From positions 372,001 through 436,000 of the forward strand of contig JAACJK010000065.1 of assembly GCA_013368325.1 (NCBI GenBank): 64,000 nt of DNA. Direction: 5' to 3'. The stretch's first letter is position 1. Every line of letters starts with the position of its first letter. The translations under genes were made by a program, and so were the position numbers. The DNA comes from Ephemerocybe angulata. Its lineage: Eukaryota; Basidiomycota; Agaricomycetes; Agaricales; Psathyrellaceae. Positions 1 to 11,085 of this stretch are shown piece by piece. Under the pieces are notes generated by a model, which did not search any database, was not told the origin of the DNA, and saw only the letters and a program-made list of their open reading frames with translations.

Positions 1-876
1 CGGTGGGTTTGACCTTGACGCCGATGGTGGTTTCGGCCAGGCGCTGGGGACGGGGTTTGTGGGTGGTGGCGGTGGCGCGAGCGGTGGTGGTGCGTCTGCT
101 GGTATGCTTGCTATGCCTGGCCTGCGGCGATCGAGCGTGACGTTGAGTGGGTTGCTTAATGTTATTGACGGGATTGGAAGCGAGGAGGGAATCCTATTCT
201 TTGCTACGGTATGTTTATAACGCAGAACCGCGTTCGTTTTTGGAGGACACTGACATCATCCGTTCTTGCATAGACGAATTGCATTGAGCGTCTGGACCCC
301 GCTCTTCTGCGACCCGGCCGAATTGACCGTAAGATACAGTACAGATTGACGACGAAAGCGCAGGCGGCGTCTCTTTTCTCTCGCTTCTTCCCTGCTGCCC
401 ACGTTACTTTGCGGCGCGAGGACCTCGGTGACGAGAAGCTTGCGCTTGAAGACAGGAACATCGGGTCACGACAAGAAGTTGACTGCACGGAAGAGGTGAA
501 GGAAGCGCGACTAGCAGCCCTCGGGAAGGAATTCGCCGACAACATCCCCAACTACGAGTTCTCGACTGCGGAACTGCAGGGCTTCTTGCTATCGTGCAAG
601 AGGGAGCCGGGGAACGCTGCGCGGGGCGCCAAGCTGTGGGTTGACCAGGAGCGGCATGATAGGAGGGAGAAGGCGATGATGATGAGGAGGATGAGGGATG
701 GGGAAGCGGGGAGCTTTCAAGGTGCGAGTGGGCTCCAAGATGTTGGCGATCCTTTGGCGTCAGTTGGAGCCTCGGTTGATGCGTCTGACCTCATACCCCT
801 CACGCCCCCGCATACGCCTTCGTTGGGGCTGAAAGAGGGTATCCAGTGTCGCGGGTTGGAGGGCGCGATACAGTAA
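1..876 (+). CDS. BCS1: BCS1-type AAA ATPase, C-terminal part (5' end outside window)
   Basis: The 3' end of a gene for a mitochondrial inner-membrane AAA ATPase of the BCS1 family, which in yeast translocates the Rieske protein during complex III assembly. Two exons are visible: 1-208 and 274-876, joined by an intron at 209-273 (gtatgt...tag). The spliced reading gives SGLLNVIDGIGSEEG followed by FFATTNCIERLDPALL and RPGRIDRKIQY, the BCS1 segment after Walker B with the sensor asparagine and the arginine-finger RPGR. A Gly/Ala-rich insert precedes it, as in several basidiomycete paralogs. The C-terminal tail is charged and ends at TAA 874-876. Walker A/B and the membrane anchor must lie upstream of base 1. 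Basidiomycetes carry several BCS1-like paralogs, so orthology to the Rieske factor is not certain. Confidence 0.85.
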
Positions 877-1301
877 TGTCGGGGTGGCGCTTTTTATTTT
901 TCTGTAACAGTACCCTGGCTTCTTTTATTTTGGCCCGTTCATATTACGACCTCTCTCTATCTCTTACACATGTTTCTAGGCATTGCAATTCATTGTTGAG
1001 TGTACTCATCCCAGTTCATGCAACGTGGGATCACGAGATCGTTTAATATCGATTCTTCAGGCGATCGTTTCTGAGTTGGACTCAACCTTTAGCTTTAACA
1101 CTTCTTTCAAGAGACCTGTAAACCCCTCAATTGCCCCCTTCATATGCAGGCCCCATATCTATCTTCAGCCGCAATATGCCCGAGCCAATAGGAATGGGCC
1201 CGGCCGAGCATAATAACAAGACCTCCTCCGCGATCCGGTCTTTCAGCCACAGGCGGAAATCGGCGCCACCCTGGTGGAAGAAGAAGATGGAGCGTAGGAT
1301 G
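877..1301. other. Intergenic, no gene seen
   Basis: AT-rich 3' flank of the BCS1-like gene. Only short overlapping ORFs without recognisable motifs are present. Confidence 0.6.
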
Positions 1302-1310
1302 GCTCCTACT

Positions 1311-2113
1311 CAGACTCCAAACCAGTCGCCTGTGGACACACCCGACGGGCCAAGGCAATTGTCCGAGGATAAACCGACGGACGAACAAAAGTTGTGTCCA
1401 CAGACGACTGGCAACAAATGTCCGCTTGGTCGTGTTTGGCAACGGCGTCTGATCGTCCGCCCATCCTCTCAATGTTCCTTTCCCTCCTTCGCCAGAAGGC
1501 AGGCCGTTTCATGTAGCTATAAGCGCATAAGACCCATTAAAATACCAAACGGAAAACATTTCTCGAGTTTTATAATGATAAGCCCTCTAGTACACTCTGG
1601 AGAAGCCACTTATGCTAGCCATTGCCCCAATGCCTACTTTTGGTTTGGTTGAATGCATTTGACTGGCAGAGGGGTATATTTATGCAGATCCGGGCTCTAG
1701 GAGTGCTCAAACCTACTTTAAGAGTTTTTTAAAGGTACCTTCCAAGCTACAAGACCAGGGTTTTGGTAGACTGGAACATTGGGCCAGATATCTTATCAGC
1801 TGCAGATAAGATAGTCACCAATTCCTGGCCTTTTACCAGATATACACGCGCAACAGCTTTTATTATGCATGGAGATTTTATATGTAGTGCCTATCTGCTG
1901 TCTACCTACTCTGAACGTCTCCAATCGAGTCTCTTAACATTCGCGAAACCGACATGCCGATGGCCGGCAAGTCGAATGGGACTGGTAAACACGACCAAAC
2001 GAACATTTGTTGCCAGTCGTCTGTGGACACAACTTTTGTTCGTCCGTCGGTTTATCCTCGGACAATTGCCTTGGCCCGTCGGGTGTGTCCACAGGCGACT
2101 GGTTTGGAGTCTG
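1311..2113. mobile_element. Non-autonomous TIR element (MITE), Mutator-like, 803 bp
   Basis: Bases 1311-1421 and 2003-2113 are perfect inverted repeats of 111 bp, with weaker pairing for about 17 bp further inward. The ends read CAGACTCCAAACC. The 9-bp direct repeat GCTCCTACT flanks the element exactly at 1302-1310 and 2114-2122. Long TIRs with a 9-bp target duplication are typical of Mutator-like elements. The 580-bp interior has no transposase ORF, so the copy must depend on an enzyme encoded elsewhere. The lack of mismatch between the arms points to recent insertion. The boundaries are read directly; the superfamily is inferred from duplication length and TIR length. Confidence 0.85.
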
Positions 2114-2122
2114 GCTCCTACT

Positions 2123-2749
2123 GACCGGTACTGACCCTTGCATATCTCAAACATACCCGTGGTACCGCGTATAAAGCGCAGGGTAATGAATGGAGGAAAT
2201 GAGTAAGGTATGTACGAGACCGCCTTTGAAAGCATCAGCTGCGTTTACCAATTCCTTTTCAATTCTGCTGATACTCTTTTATGGCTAGATCCTATCTGGC
2301 CGCGAGATACAGGTTATCGAGTCTTGTAGTCTCATAGACTTTGCTCAAGGTAGTTAGCCGTGCAACGAAATCACTGCCGGTGCGCATGGGGCCTACCCCA
2401 CAGAGGGTTCTGCGCGGCGATGACACGGCTGTGACGCCCAGTTGAAACGCCGATACCCCGCAAACCCGGGCGGACAAATGCCGGAGTCTCAGGGGCAGAA
2501 CGTCAGCGCCATTTGTCTGGGGCGCCTTCCTATTCCTTCCCTTAAACACACGCGTTTTGGTTTAGATTGGAATGCTATGACAGACGGCAGCCTTCCCTTG
2601 TCCTGATCCACGCCTCTGCCACGCTGCACCGTTTCTGAATCCCTACTTCTTCCATTGGTTATCTATCTATCGGTATATCAACCTCCATCTGTTCGATGGC
2701 ACACAAAAACTGACCGCTCTGCAGCTTCTGCTTGAACTATCCACACACT
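2123..2749. other. Intergenic, upstream flank of the APH-like gene
   Basis: No gene recognised. A reversed CCAAT box (ATTGG) occurs near 2655, about 95 bp before the start codon, and may belong to the promoter of the following gene. Confidence 0.4.
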
Positions 2750-5700
2750 ATGCCGATAAGCGACTGCTGGCCAGCACTCGAACCCTCCTTGGAGCTTCTG
2801 GATCCTCCGACACATAAACGAATCACCTCGTTACACCAACACCTCCTGCCACTCTGCCAGCGAATAGAGGGCTATGCAACATCTCAACATCCGCAGAAGG
2901 CGCCATGTAGGATGATCACGACGAGCTGGACATGGGGGCAGAGTTTTCTTGTGTACGAGCTGGTGTTTGAAGGGGAGGACGCCGACTCAGAGCAGAGCTG
3001 GGTGGCACGATTTGGCCTGCCACCGTACGAAGGGGACGAGTTCTTCAACACTCCCGAACAACTCGAACGCAAGATCCTCAATGAGGTCGGTGCCCTGCGA
3101 GTAGTGAAGGAGCGCACCACAGTCCCTGTCCCGGACATATTTGGGTTCTGTGCACGTCACGGTGACGGCTTCCAGCACAAGTTTGGGGCTCCACCTGCAG
3201 AGACACCAGCACCACACCCACACCCGCTTGGAGAGGAGTTCCCCGCGTTCATTCTCATGTCCGCGATGAAGGGGAAGACCATCGAAGACTGCGGGATCCC
3301 GATACACGAGCTAGGCGGCCACTGGGACTCGCCCACATCAGACCCTGGGTATCGAGCCTACCTCGATTCGGACATCCTGCAGAGATACCTGACCTCGTTG
3401 GCGGATATCCATGTGCAGCTATCTCAGGTGACGTTCCCTCAAATTGGCTCGTTCACCATGGACAATGGTTCGGAAGGACAGGTACGGATTGGGCCGATGG
3501 CCGAATTTGGTCTAGGCCCATTTGATACAGCGGAGGAGTACTATGCTGTGCTGGCAGAGGCTTTTAAGCGCATTGCAGAGGCGGCTATGGTGGAAGATGA
3601 GGAGGAGGACGACGAGGAGGACGAGGGCCCCCCAGTGGTGATCACCGAAGCTATATCCCTTCCACGGGCTGGGCTCAAGACGCTTCGCCGGATGTTTGCT
3701 GCTTCTCTCTTCCCTGACGCTCTGAGGCCGCACCTTTCTCCTTCGAACAATCACGGACCTTTCCCACTTCGACACGGCGACTTGCACAGCGAGAATATTC
3801 TGGTCGATGAGCATACAGGGGAAATCATTGGAGTTATTGATTGGGAAGGGGCAGGTACTGTTCCGTGGGAGGTTGCTGGGGCCTTGAATTGGGAGGTTCA
3901 GGGGGAAGTGCTGGGAACAAAGGTTGTACCGGGACTCGGGCTGGTGCGCCCAGAAATCCACGATGCATTCAGCAAGGCCCTCAAGGAAGCTGAGAAAACC
4001 ATGAAGGCTCGGTTTGAAGCTCTTCCTTCCAATATCACCCGCCGCCGCCCTCCCAAAAGGAATCCCAGCTCAAGTTATAGGCTGAGCTTGACGGAAACAC
4101 GAAGCTCTACCATGTCCTCGCTGAGTGACTATGCCACACCCATGTCTTCGATGTCGTCTTCCTCCTCCTATGTGTCCCTGACATCTCTACCGTCCTCAGA
4201 CCGATTTGAGCCCTCGTTCACCTTGGATACACCTAGAAAGCCTAAAGCTGAATCCCGTCATGACTGTGACTCCCCCACCTCCTCCGCGTCTTCTTCCATC
4301 GCCTCTTTCACTTCCTTCGGAAACAGCACCCAAGAGGATTTGGAATCAACGACAAGTTCTCGATCGAACCTAAACTTAACCTCTCCCCTCACCAGCCCAG
4401 CGACATCCTTATTCGATGTAAACCGCGAAGCTGCCTCCAACAAAGAAAAGGACTCAGAGGACGCAGACGCCACTCCCGCAGCGACCCCCAACCCACACCG
4501 GCGCGCTGCCACGGAATCTGGAGCAGGGAAGCTTATGTCGTGGTTGGGCTTCAATCGGGCCGCCTCCGAAGGAGCGTCAGATTGCGTACTCCCATCTCTC
4601 TCCCTTCCTCAACGATCGCCACCCCCGCCACCCCTACCGCTGTCTTCCTTCCACCATCCCCATCCGCCCTCCACTCCTATCCCCCGGCCTTTATCGACCC
4701 CTATCATCGAGGCCATTCGCGAGCCCATACCCTCAATCCAGACCCATTGCATCACCACGGTCGAAAACGGGTCTGTAAAAGATAATACAGGCAAGGGTGA
4801 GGAGGCATTGTCACTATCTTTGGCAGCAGTGGCTATTGCCGACTTCCACCCCTCGTCGTCGAGACTGGGCTCAGCCACGCTCAATCGCACCCCGGCAACA
4901 TCCCCGCGCCTTCACTCCGCCCACTCGAGGTACAATAGTATGTCGATGCACAGGCGGCAGCGGTCGTCGATGGGGCTTTCTATCCCGGCCAGCGCCTGGA
5001 CCGGCCGCCTGAGCCCCGAAACTCGCAGTGCCGGCGTGACCCCTGGTGGTTCGCCCGTCGTCAGCTACTCACCCTTGCTGCCAGGCGCCGCAAGTGGAAC
5101 CCATGGTAATGCCTCCTTCCTTCATCGCTCGAGGACACCGTCGCCTTCGCCAGGGATGCGCAGCTCTCACGCTCGAACGCAGAACCACGGTAGCTCGCAT
5201 GCACACAGTAAACGGCCGTCCTCGTTCTACGTTCCGGGTGCGATGAATAGCAGGAGCTTGTCGGCTGGGTCGTCGGGTGCCGGGAGTTATTTCGCGGGGG
5301 CGAGCCCCATGCATAGCCCCACGCCGCCACCGAAGACGTTGGCGCAAATGCAGCAGGCTCCTCCTTCGGAGTTTGGGGTCTTGGGCAAGGGGATCTGTGT
5401 TACCCCGGCTCTGCTCACCCCCGTCGCGACGCCAGCCAACTTCGATACGTTGAAGACGCCGGTGAAGGAGGACGTGGCGGATTTCGCGTTGGGCAAGGCG
5501 CTGGACGTCGTGTCGTCTCCGTCCGGGCACTTGTTGTCGGACTTGCATGCAAGCCCGGCGTCGTATGTGGCTGGCTACCTCGGGCACTGGATGTTTGTGT
5601 TTGCATGTGAGTGGGATACGGTTGGGAGAGCGCTGTGGCATATTGTTAAGGCGCAGAAGCGGTTGGACGAGGGTGCCGAACTGGGTCATGGTGAGGATGG

Positions 5701-5827
5701 GACGGAGGAAATTGTCAAGGAGGAAGTGGAGGAGGAGGAGAATGACCCTATGCTTGAGAAGGCGTTCTGGAACTGGGTTAAGAATGTGTGGGCTGTTGAA
5801 CAAGCCCAGCGAGAGGAAGAGAACTAG
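2750..5827 (+). CDS. Aminoglycoside-phosphotransferase (APH)-fold protein with long Ser/Pro-rich region
   Basis: An intronless ORF of 1025 codons. The start is the ATG at 2750 (MPISDCWPALE); an in-frame TTG upstream is not needed. The N-terminal 420 residues have the APH/choline-kinase fold: the Brenner-type catalytic motif HGDLHSENIL at about residues 342-351 (D344, N349) and the metal-binding IDWEG at about 362-366. An acidic run (EDEEEDDEEDEG) lies between the kinase lobes. Residues 430-870 are Ser/Pro-rich and probably disordered, with many possible phosphosites. A C-terminal helical block rich in W, F and E follows. Fungal APH-domain proteins are numerous and most have unknown substrates, so aminoglycoside resistance should not be inferred. 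Confidence 0.8.
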   Translation: MPISDCWPALEPSLELLDPPTHKRITSLHQHLLPLCQRIEGYATSQHPQKAPCRMITTSWTWGQSFLVYELVFEGEDADSEQSWVARFGLPPYEGDEFFNTPEQLERKILNEVGALRVVKERTTVPVPDIFGFCARHGDGFQHKFGAPPAETPAPHPHPLGEEFPAFILMSAMKGKTIEDCGIPIHELGGHWDSPTSDPGYRAYLDSDILQRYLTSLADIHVQLSQVTFPQIGSFTMDNGSEGQVRIGPMAEFGLGPFDTAEEYYAVLAEAFKRIAEAAMVEDEEEDDEEDEGPPVVITEAISLPRAGLKTLRRMFAASLFPDALRPHLSPSNNHGPFPLRHGDLHSENILVDEHTGEIIGVIDWEGAGTVPWEVAGALNWEVQGEVLGTKVVPGLGLVRPEIHDAFSKALKEAEKTMKARFEALPSNITRRRPPKRNPSSSYRLSLTETRSSTMSSLSDYATPMSSMSSSSSYVSLTSLPSSDRFEPSFTLDTPRKPKAESRHDCDSPTSSASSSIASFTSFGNSTQEDLESTTSSRSNLNLTSPLTSPATSLFDVNREAASNKEKDSEDADATPAATPNPHRRAATESGAGKLMSWLGFNRAASEGASDCVLPSLSLPQRSPPPPPLPLSSFHHPHPPSTPIPRPLSTPIIEAIREPIPSIQTHCITTVENGSVKDNTGKGEEALSLSLAAVAIADFHPSSSRLGSATLNRTPATSPRLHSAHSRYNSMSMHRRQRSSMGLSIPASAWTGRLSPETRSAGVTPGGSPVVSYSPLLPGAASGTHGNASFLHRSRTPSPSPGMRSSHARTQNHGSSHAHSKRPSSFYVPGAMNSRSLSAGSSGAGSYFAGASPMHSPTPPPKTLAQMQQAPPSEFGVLGKGICVTPALLTPVATPANFDTLKTPVKEDVADFALGKALDVVSSPSGHLLSDLHASPASYVAGYLGHWMFVFACEWDTVGRALWHIVKAQKRLDEGAELGHGEDGTEEIVKEEVEEEENDPMLEKAFWNWVKNVWAVEQAQREEEN

Positions 5828-6619
5828 TAGGCCCCAACTTTTATGGGTTTGTGCAATTTGCTGCAAGGGATTCATCGATTCTTTAGAGCATTCATTCCGG
5901 GACGGGTATTGAGGCTGGATACTCACGGACTTCGGAACGCATTTATATTCTCCTCACTTTCTCCTTTGGATTCGATTTAACCCTTAGATTGCTTTAGAAA
6001 CGGGCTCATTCTCACTTTATCCTCTCTTTTACGCTGCGCGCTTTTCACCTCTTCTACTTACATTGCGATGATACTGATTGATTTCATGGACTCGTTTCCT
6101 ACCAACATGTATATCTATCTTCCGGTTGCTTTCATCTATGTACTCCTACCAAGCTTCACGGACACTATCTATGTATCTCTACCGTTCGGCATCCGCTGGC
6201 GTCGTGTGCCCTTATGTATCATACCTATCGTTCTTGGATCGAGGTTCAATTCAGTAACTGTTTCCAGCTCAATGCGTCCTGTCGTGGCAGAGCTGCCAAA
6301 CGGCAACCACTACCTTCTTCGTTGTCAAAATCAACCCGAGATACCTTTTGCCCATGCGCCCCCTGAAATGGAGAAGTTCCCGTTCTTCCATTCTTCCGTC
6401 GATACATCGAATGGTGTGCCGCTTCACGTAAATGCGGCTCCAGGCATCCGTGGCACTACCGGCGCTTATGATGACTTTCATTGCCAAGAGACGTGACGGT
6501 CTTCATAGCCATTTTGAGGATGGGCGCCTAAATCAGTGCTGATAAATCTGGCTGGACTTTGGTGTTTAGTCAGGATACCTGCCCACTTCTCGTACATCCA
6601 GGCATCTACCTTGCCGTAA
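5828..6619. other. Intergenic, no supported gene
   Basis: Contains the 3' flank of the APH-like gene and a 142-codon ORF at 6068-6496 without recognisable motif. The right part may hold unrecognisable remains of the 5' half of the dehydrogenase fragment that follows. Confidence 0.4.
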
Positions 6620-7489
6620 GAGCCTTCATGCCTGTCTCTGATGATGAGGTCTGAAAGGGCCTCGCAGATGTGCAGCGCTTACTGCTTACAATGCTTTGCA
6701 TGGACCTAAGCAGATCCTGGTTCTTGGTACTGGTGGGGTCTCCGTGTACGCTTCTAAATCCAGCATCTCTCCTACCTACTTCTGACTGAGTAATACCAAC
6801 AGCTGGACTCTGCAATTTGCCATCGCCGCAGGCGCCACTGGCATTGCCACCTCGTCCTCAGACGAGAAACTGGCAATTGCTAAAGGGCTGGGTGCCAAGC
6901 ATCTCATCAACTATCGTAAAGATCCAGACTGGGGCAAGGAAGTCATGAAATGCGTACGTTTATTTTCCTTTCACTTTTACTGTGGTAACAAAGTCTCTTG
7001 ATCTTCCAATTCCCTTCCAAAATGGCAGACGAACGGAGACTTGGGGTGGACCACATTGTTGAGATTGAAGGGCAGGGAACAATATCCAAGTCTATCAACT
7101 CCGTCAGGATGGGTGGATCCATATACGTTCTTGATCAGGTATTTTTCCTTCCTCTTCCCCCCTTGTTCCTCGGTTGTTCACTGAATCCTGTGATAGGCGG
7201 AATTTCCCAAGGACATATTCCACCGGATTTTGGCTCGCTCTGCAGTAGTTCAAGGCACCCTCATTGGGTCCATTTCCCAGTGCGTTCCTCTCCTTTGAAA
7301 GTGGGCTCGCTACGATTACCGTCGCCAAATCTGACATTCAAGTTGAAAGCTAGGTTCAAGGACATGATCAAGCTCATCGAAGGGAACTCAGAGAAAACGT
7401 TACCAGTCATCGACAAGCTCTTCCCATTTGCTGCTTTTGCGCATTTAGAATCGCAGAAGCATGTGTGGAAGTATCCAGGTTTCTACTAA
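6620..7489 (+). pseudogene. Decayed zinc-type alcohol dehydrogenase / quinone oxidoreductase (MDR), C-terminal half
   Basis: Splicing by eye gives a clear MDR-family C-terminal half: AALTAYNALHGPKQILVLGTGG at 6672-6743 (substrate domain into the Rossmann GxGxxG motif), LQFAIAAGATGIATSSSDEK, LGAKHLINYRKDPDWGKEV, then GDLGVDHIVEIEGQG and SINSVRMGGSIYV. It ends with PVIDKLFPF and LESQKHVWKY before TAA at 7489. Introns are plausible near 6745-6802, 6955-7028, 7139-7196 and 7279-7349. Just upstream, PVSDDEV is followed by an in-frame TGA. The N-terminal catalytic domain with its zinc ligands was not found. Intact relatives are about 340 aa; only about 200 are seen here. An unusual intron arrangement upstream could still rescue it. 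Confidence 0.6.
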
Positions 7490-8052
7490 GTAAAGTTTCC
7501 TTAAACTCGTATAAGACGGACTCTGAATCAATTATTGGTTGTTATTGCCTGAACTTTAAACTGAAGGAGAGTTTTAGGGACGAGGGACCAAGATATGTTA
7601 TCCAGCTGACGATGCGAGGGTATGGCACTGCCCTCGAGTCTTATGGACTCGAGTATACTGTGCCGAATGAACCAGCGCCGAACCCACTTGAAGAGATCAC
7701 CGGAAGGCGCGGAAGGCGGGTCAATTCGAAGTCTGGGGCTCTTGTCCCGAACATCCGTCATCTCCAACCGCAACATTGAGTGTGGGTCGCTGTGGCTCCA
7801 GCAGGATGGACCAAGGATGGACTCCGAACGAAAATCGTCCCCAGTGGCGATCAACTTGATTACCAGTCGGATTCCGGAGACCCCTCGTGGGTCTCTCAGC
7901 AGGCCTACGAAGTCCTTCGGATTCCAGATCATGTATCAGTGGGATTCACTGGAGCCCACTACGGAGCGCGCTACAATGTTCCCTATTCCACCTGAAGGTG
8001 GAAGTACCGTCCCCAGGAGCTACCCACAGGTCGGAGGGTGGAGGGACAGGTG
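7490..8052. other. Intergenic, HMG-CoA reductase upstream region
   Basis: Short overlapping ORFs only. None is hydrophobic, so no membrane domain for the downstream reductase is hidden here. Confidence 0.5.
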
Positions 8053-8059
8053 TATAAAA
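8053..8059 (+). promoter_or_regulatory. TATA box of HMG-CoA reductase gene
   Basis: TATAAAA lies 105 bp upstream of the chosen ATG (8158). This supports transcription starting near 8085 and therefore a short protein beginning at 8158. Confidence 0.6.
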
Positions 8060-8157
8060 GGATTCGTCGAAGAAGCTATACCGACAATCCGCTCCTCTAC
8101 TCCATCCGCCTATTCGAGCTTCTTCAGACTTCTACTCTTCAGCATCCAGATCAAGCA

Positions 8158-9732
8158 ATGTCGCCTTTCACTACTCAACAATCCTTCTCTGCCCGTTTCT
8201 TGGATCTGAAGCTGAAGCAAGTTCGCTTGGCTCACCCTGAGCAGTCGTTGCCCTCCCCACCGAGTTCGGACTCCGGCGCCTCTTCAAGTTCCCCGGCGGA
8301 AGGAGATTACTTTCTTCGGTCGCTCAAGGAGTGCTTGGAGATATACGAAGAACCATCAAGGGCTCGTAGCGACTCCCTCGCTCTCCTTAGCGACGAAGAA
8401 ATCATCCTGCTCGCCAACAACGGCAAGATTGCCGCCTACGCTCTTGAGAAACTCTTCGGCATGAGCGAACTCGAGCGGGCAGTCCGCATCCGGCGCGCCC
8501 TGATATGTGAGTCGCTTCTTTCCCAAATCTCACTTCATAGACTCACCGTCATTCCAGCTCGTGCCTCTTCTACGAAGACTCTAGAATCCTCGACAATCCC
8601 CTTCGAGAGCTACGATTATTCCCGGGTCCTAGGAGCGTGCTGCGAGAATGTCGTCGGTTACATCCCCATCCCACTCGGCGTCGCTGGCCCCCTCAACGTC
8701 GACGGCACATCCTATCCCATTCCCATGGCCACAGCCGAAGGCACTCTCGTTGCCTCCACCTCCCGAGGCTGCAAGGCTCTCAACGCCGGGGGAGGAGTAA
8801 CCACCGTCCTCGTTGGAGACGCGATGACTCGCGGGCCCGCAATCGACTTCCCCTCCGTGGCCCTCGCTGGGCAGGCCAAGGCATGGATCGATTCGGAGCA
8901 GGGGCACGCCATCCTCCGCGAAGCGTTCGAGTCGACTTCGAGGTTCGCCAAGCTCAAGAGTCTGAAGACCGCCATGGCTGGGCGCACCCTTTACGTTCGG
9001 TTCGCTACCTCCACTGGCGATGCGATGGGTATGAACATGATCTCAAAAGGGACGGAGAAGGCATTGGATGCGATGCAGAAACGGTTCCCAGAGATGGTGG
9101 TGCTCGCGCTCTCCGGCAATTATTGCACGGACAAGAAGCCGGCTGCTATTAACTGGATAGAGGGGCGGGGGAAGAGCGTGGTTGCGGAGGCAGTCGTTCC
9201 TGGGCACATCGTCAAATCTGTCCTGAAGACGACAGTGAAGGACCTCTGCAACTTGAATATCAAGAAGAACCTGATTGGAAGTGCGATGGCCGGGTCGATC
9301 GGAGGGTTCAACGCCCATGCGTCCAACATTCTCACCGCAATCTTTCTCGCCACCGGTCAGGACCCCGCGCAGAATGTCGAGAGCTCAATGTGCATGACCC
9401 TGATGGAGCCTACCGGGATGGATGGAGAGGATCTGTTGGTGTCGGTTACTATGCCTTGCATCGAAGTCGGGACAGTTGGTGGAGGAACCGTTCTCGCAGC
9501 GCAACAGGGTGTCCTGGAGATGCTCGGGGTTCGCGGCGCGCACCCACAGCAGCCTGGGAAGAACGCGCAAACTCTCGCTCGCGTCATAGCTTCAGCCGTC
9601 CTCGCTGGGGAGCTCTCTTTGCTGAGCGCATTGGCTGCAGGGCACCTGATCAAAGCACACATGGCACATAACCGATCCCAAGCCAACTCACCGGCTTCGT
9701 CTCTCCCCGTTACACCTGGCGCGCGACTCTGA
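8158..9732 (+). CDS. HMGR: HMG-CoA reductase, catalytic domain only
   Basis: HMG-CoA reductase makes mevalonate from HMG-CoA with NADPH, the committed step to sterols and isoprenoids. The start is ATG 8158 ([10 protein letters not shown]). A 51-nt intron at 8507-8557 (gtgagt...ccag) has no in-frame stop, but removing it restores the conserved [14 protein letters not shown]; the product is then 507 aa. Class I motifs are all present: [25 protein letters not shown] (catalytic Glu), [11 protein letters not shown] (Lys), [12 protein letters not shown] (Asp), GTVGGGT and HMAHNRS (catalytic His plus the serine phosphorylated in other reductases). Fungal enzymes are usually about 1000 aa or more, with an N-terminal sterol-sensing membrane domain. 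None is found here, so this copy should be soluble. Stop TGA is at 9730-9732. Confidence 0.92.
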   Translation: MSPFTTQQSFSARFLDLKLKQVRLAHPEQSLPSPPSSDSGASSSSPAEGDYFLRSLKECLEIYEEPSRARSDSLALLSDEEIILLANNGKIAAYALEKLFGMSELERAVRIRRALICESLLSQISLHRLTVIPARASSTKTLESSTIPFESYDYSRVLGACCENVVGYIPIPLGVAGPLNVDGTSYPIPMATAEGTLVASTSRGCKALNAGGGVTTVLVGDAMTRGPAIDFPSVALAGQAKAWIDSEQGHAILREAFESTSRFAKLKSLKTAMAGRTLYVRFATSTGDAMGMNMISKGTEKALDAMQKRFPEMVVLALSGNYCTDKKPAAINWIEGRGKSVVAEAVVPGHIVKSVLKTTVKDLCNLNIKKNLIGSAMAGSIGGFNAHASNILTAIFLATGQDPAQNVESSMCMTLMEPTGMDGEDLLVSVTMPCIEVGTVGGGTVLAAQQGVLEMLGVRGAHPQQPGKNAQTLARVIASAVLAGELSLLSALAAGHLIKAHMAHNRSQANSPASSLPVTPGARL

Positions 9733-11085
9733 TTTCCATGGATTTTAATTATATACCTACAAACTTGATCGTTTTATAGACGCCACATTGTCATTATCAT
9801 TATTTTTTAACACGACTCCGATTCAGCGCTCAGCATCGCAAGCTATAGACCGATCCCTACATTTTGAACTGCATTTTAGCTCATCCATGGAATTATGACT
9901 TGTATTCGGATAAAGCATGGCAATCCATTCCCCTGGCATAATCTTCTTTCTTCCCAACTGACGCTTTCTGCACAGCACTGAACACCATCATTAGGAGACT
10001 TATACATATTCCCGTACGGCGCTTGAGCTCTTTAGCGCTCATGCATGATGGAAGCGCGCGTGCCATGTTTGGCATTGGCTTTGAAAGAAGCATCCGCAGA
10101 TGATCAACCATCAATCTATTGTTTCTCTTTCCCATCGCCTTCGTCCAGAATCTCCACCCTCTCGCTCGGTCCACTCGGCTGCACTGCCTACTACCACGCC
10201 AGATGATCAACGAAGTTCACTCCGAGTAAATCTAACCGCAGCATAGCTGTGACAACTGGTAGATCCACACGAATACGACGCCACGCGACGGGCTCATTGA
10301 TCAGGAGCTTATGGTCTTTTCACAAGCGTTGTCCTCCCTGGAGCTGGGAGGAGCTATGTTCCGCGGGGGTCACAACTTCTGTCTGCCTGACCTCCACCTG
10401 CCTGGGTCCTGCCCCGAAGAGAATCCCAGGCCGCTAATCTTGGAAATGATAAAAGTGCAGAAGCAACCCCCGAATCGGATTACAATCTTCTCTTGGCTCT
10501 GGAGCAAGACAGATATGTACGATTGTCCTGGGATGGCGGTTATGTGATCAGCTTCGCCCCATACCATGGGATCCCGCAGGGAACTGTCTTGAATGGGTTG
10601 GGACAGAAAGTAGAGAACTGACTTCTGACGCTTTCTTGCACGGTTTACTGCGAAGCACGATAATTCAGGGCGACTTGGATTCCGAGAACCGAGACACCCG
10701 ACCGAACTTGCCTCCACCCTTGGGAAAAGGCCGGCACTATTGTCAGCAGGCTGGAGTCATTCTTAAGGCGAGGTCGCGATTCACCGCGCGCGTGGCTCGG
10801 AGTGACAGGATCTTCCTTCTGTCTCTGGTCTTCTGAAACGTTTGATGTCATGATAACTCTTACGGCTTCGTAGAAGTCCTTGAGAAGTCCGGTCTCTCCA
10901 TCCATGCATCACGGGCTAACCAAGGTCTAACTGCCCTACGGCGGCCTATTTCATATAGGAAAGCTCACGTTACTGACTGCCCTTTCTACCCGGCCTACTC
11001 TCTCCCCCCATCATAATACCCTCCTCCCCCGACATCCCTTCAATATCCATGAAAATCTTCGCATAAGCGACTCTTATCTGTAACG
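9733..11085. other. Intergenic, no supported gene
   Basis: About 1.35 kb with only short overlapping ORFs and no recognised motif. The first 100 bp are AT-rich and probably hold the 3' UTR of the reductase gene. Confidence 0.5.

Noticed and set aside
1131..1652. ORFs of 110-173 codons at 1131-2134
   Set aside because: They run through the MITE inverted repeats, and the same peptides occur on both arms as a result of the repeat.
5069..5926. 285-codon minus-strand ORF
   Set aside because: Shadow of the APH-like gene's Ser/Pro-rich region; Arg-rich composition without motif.
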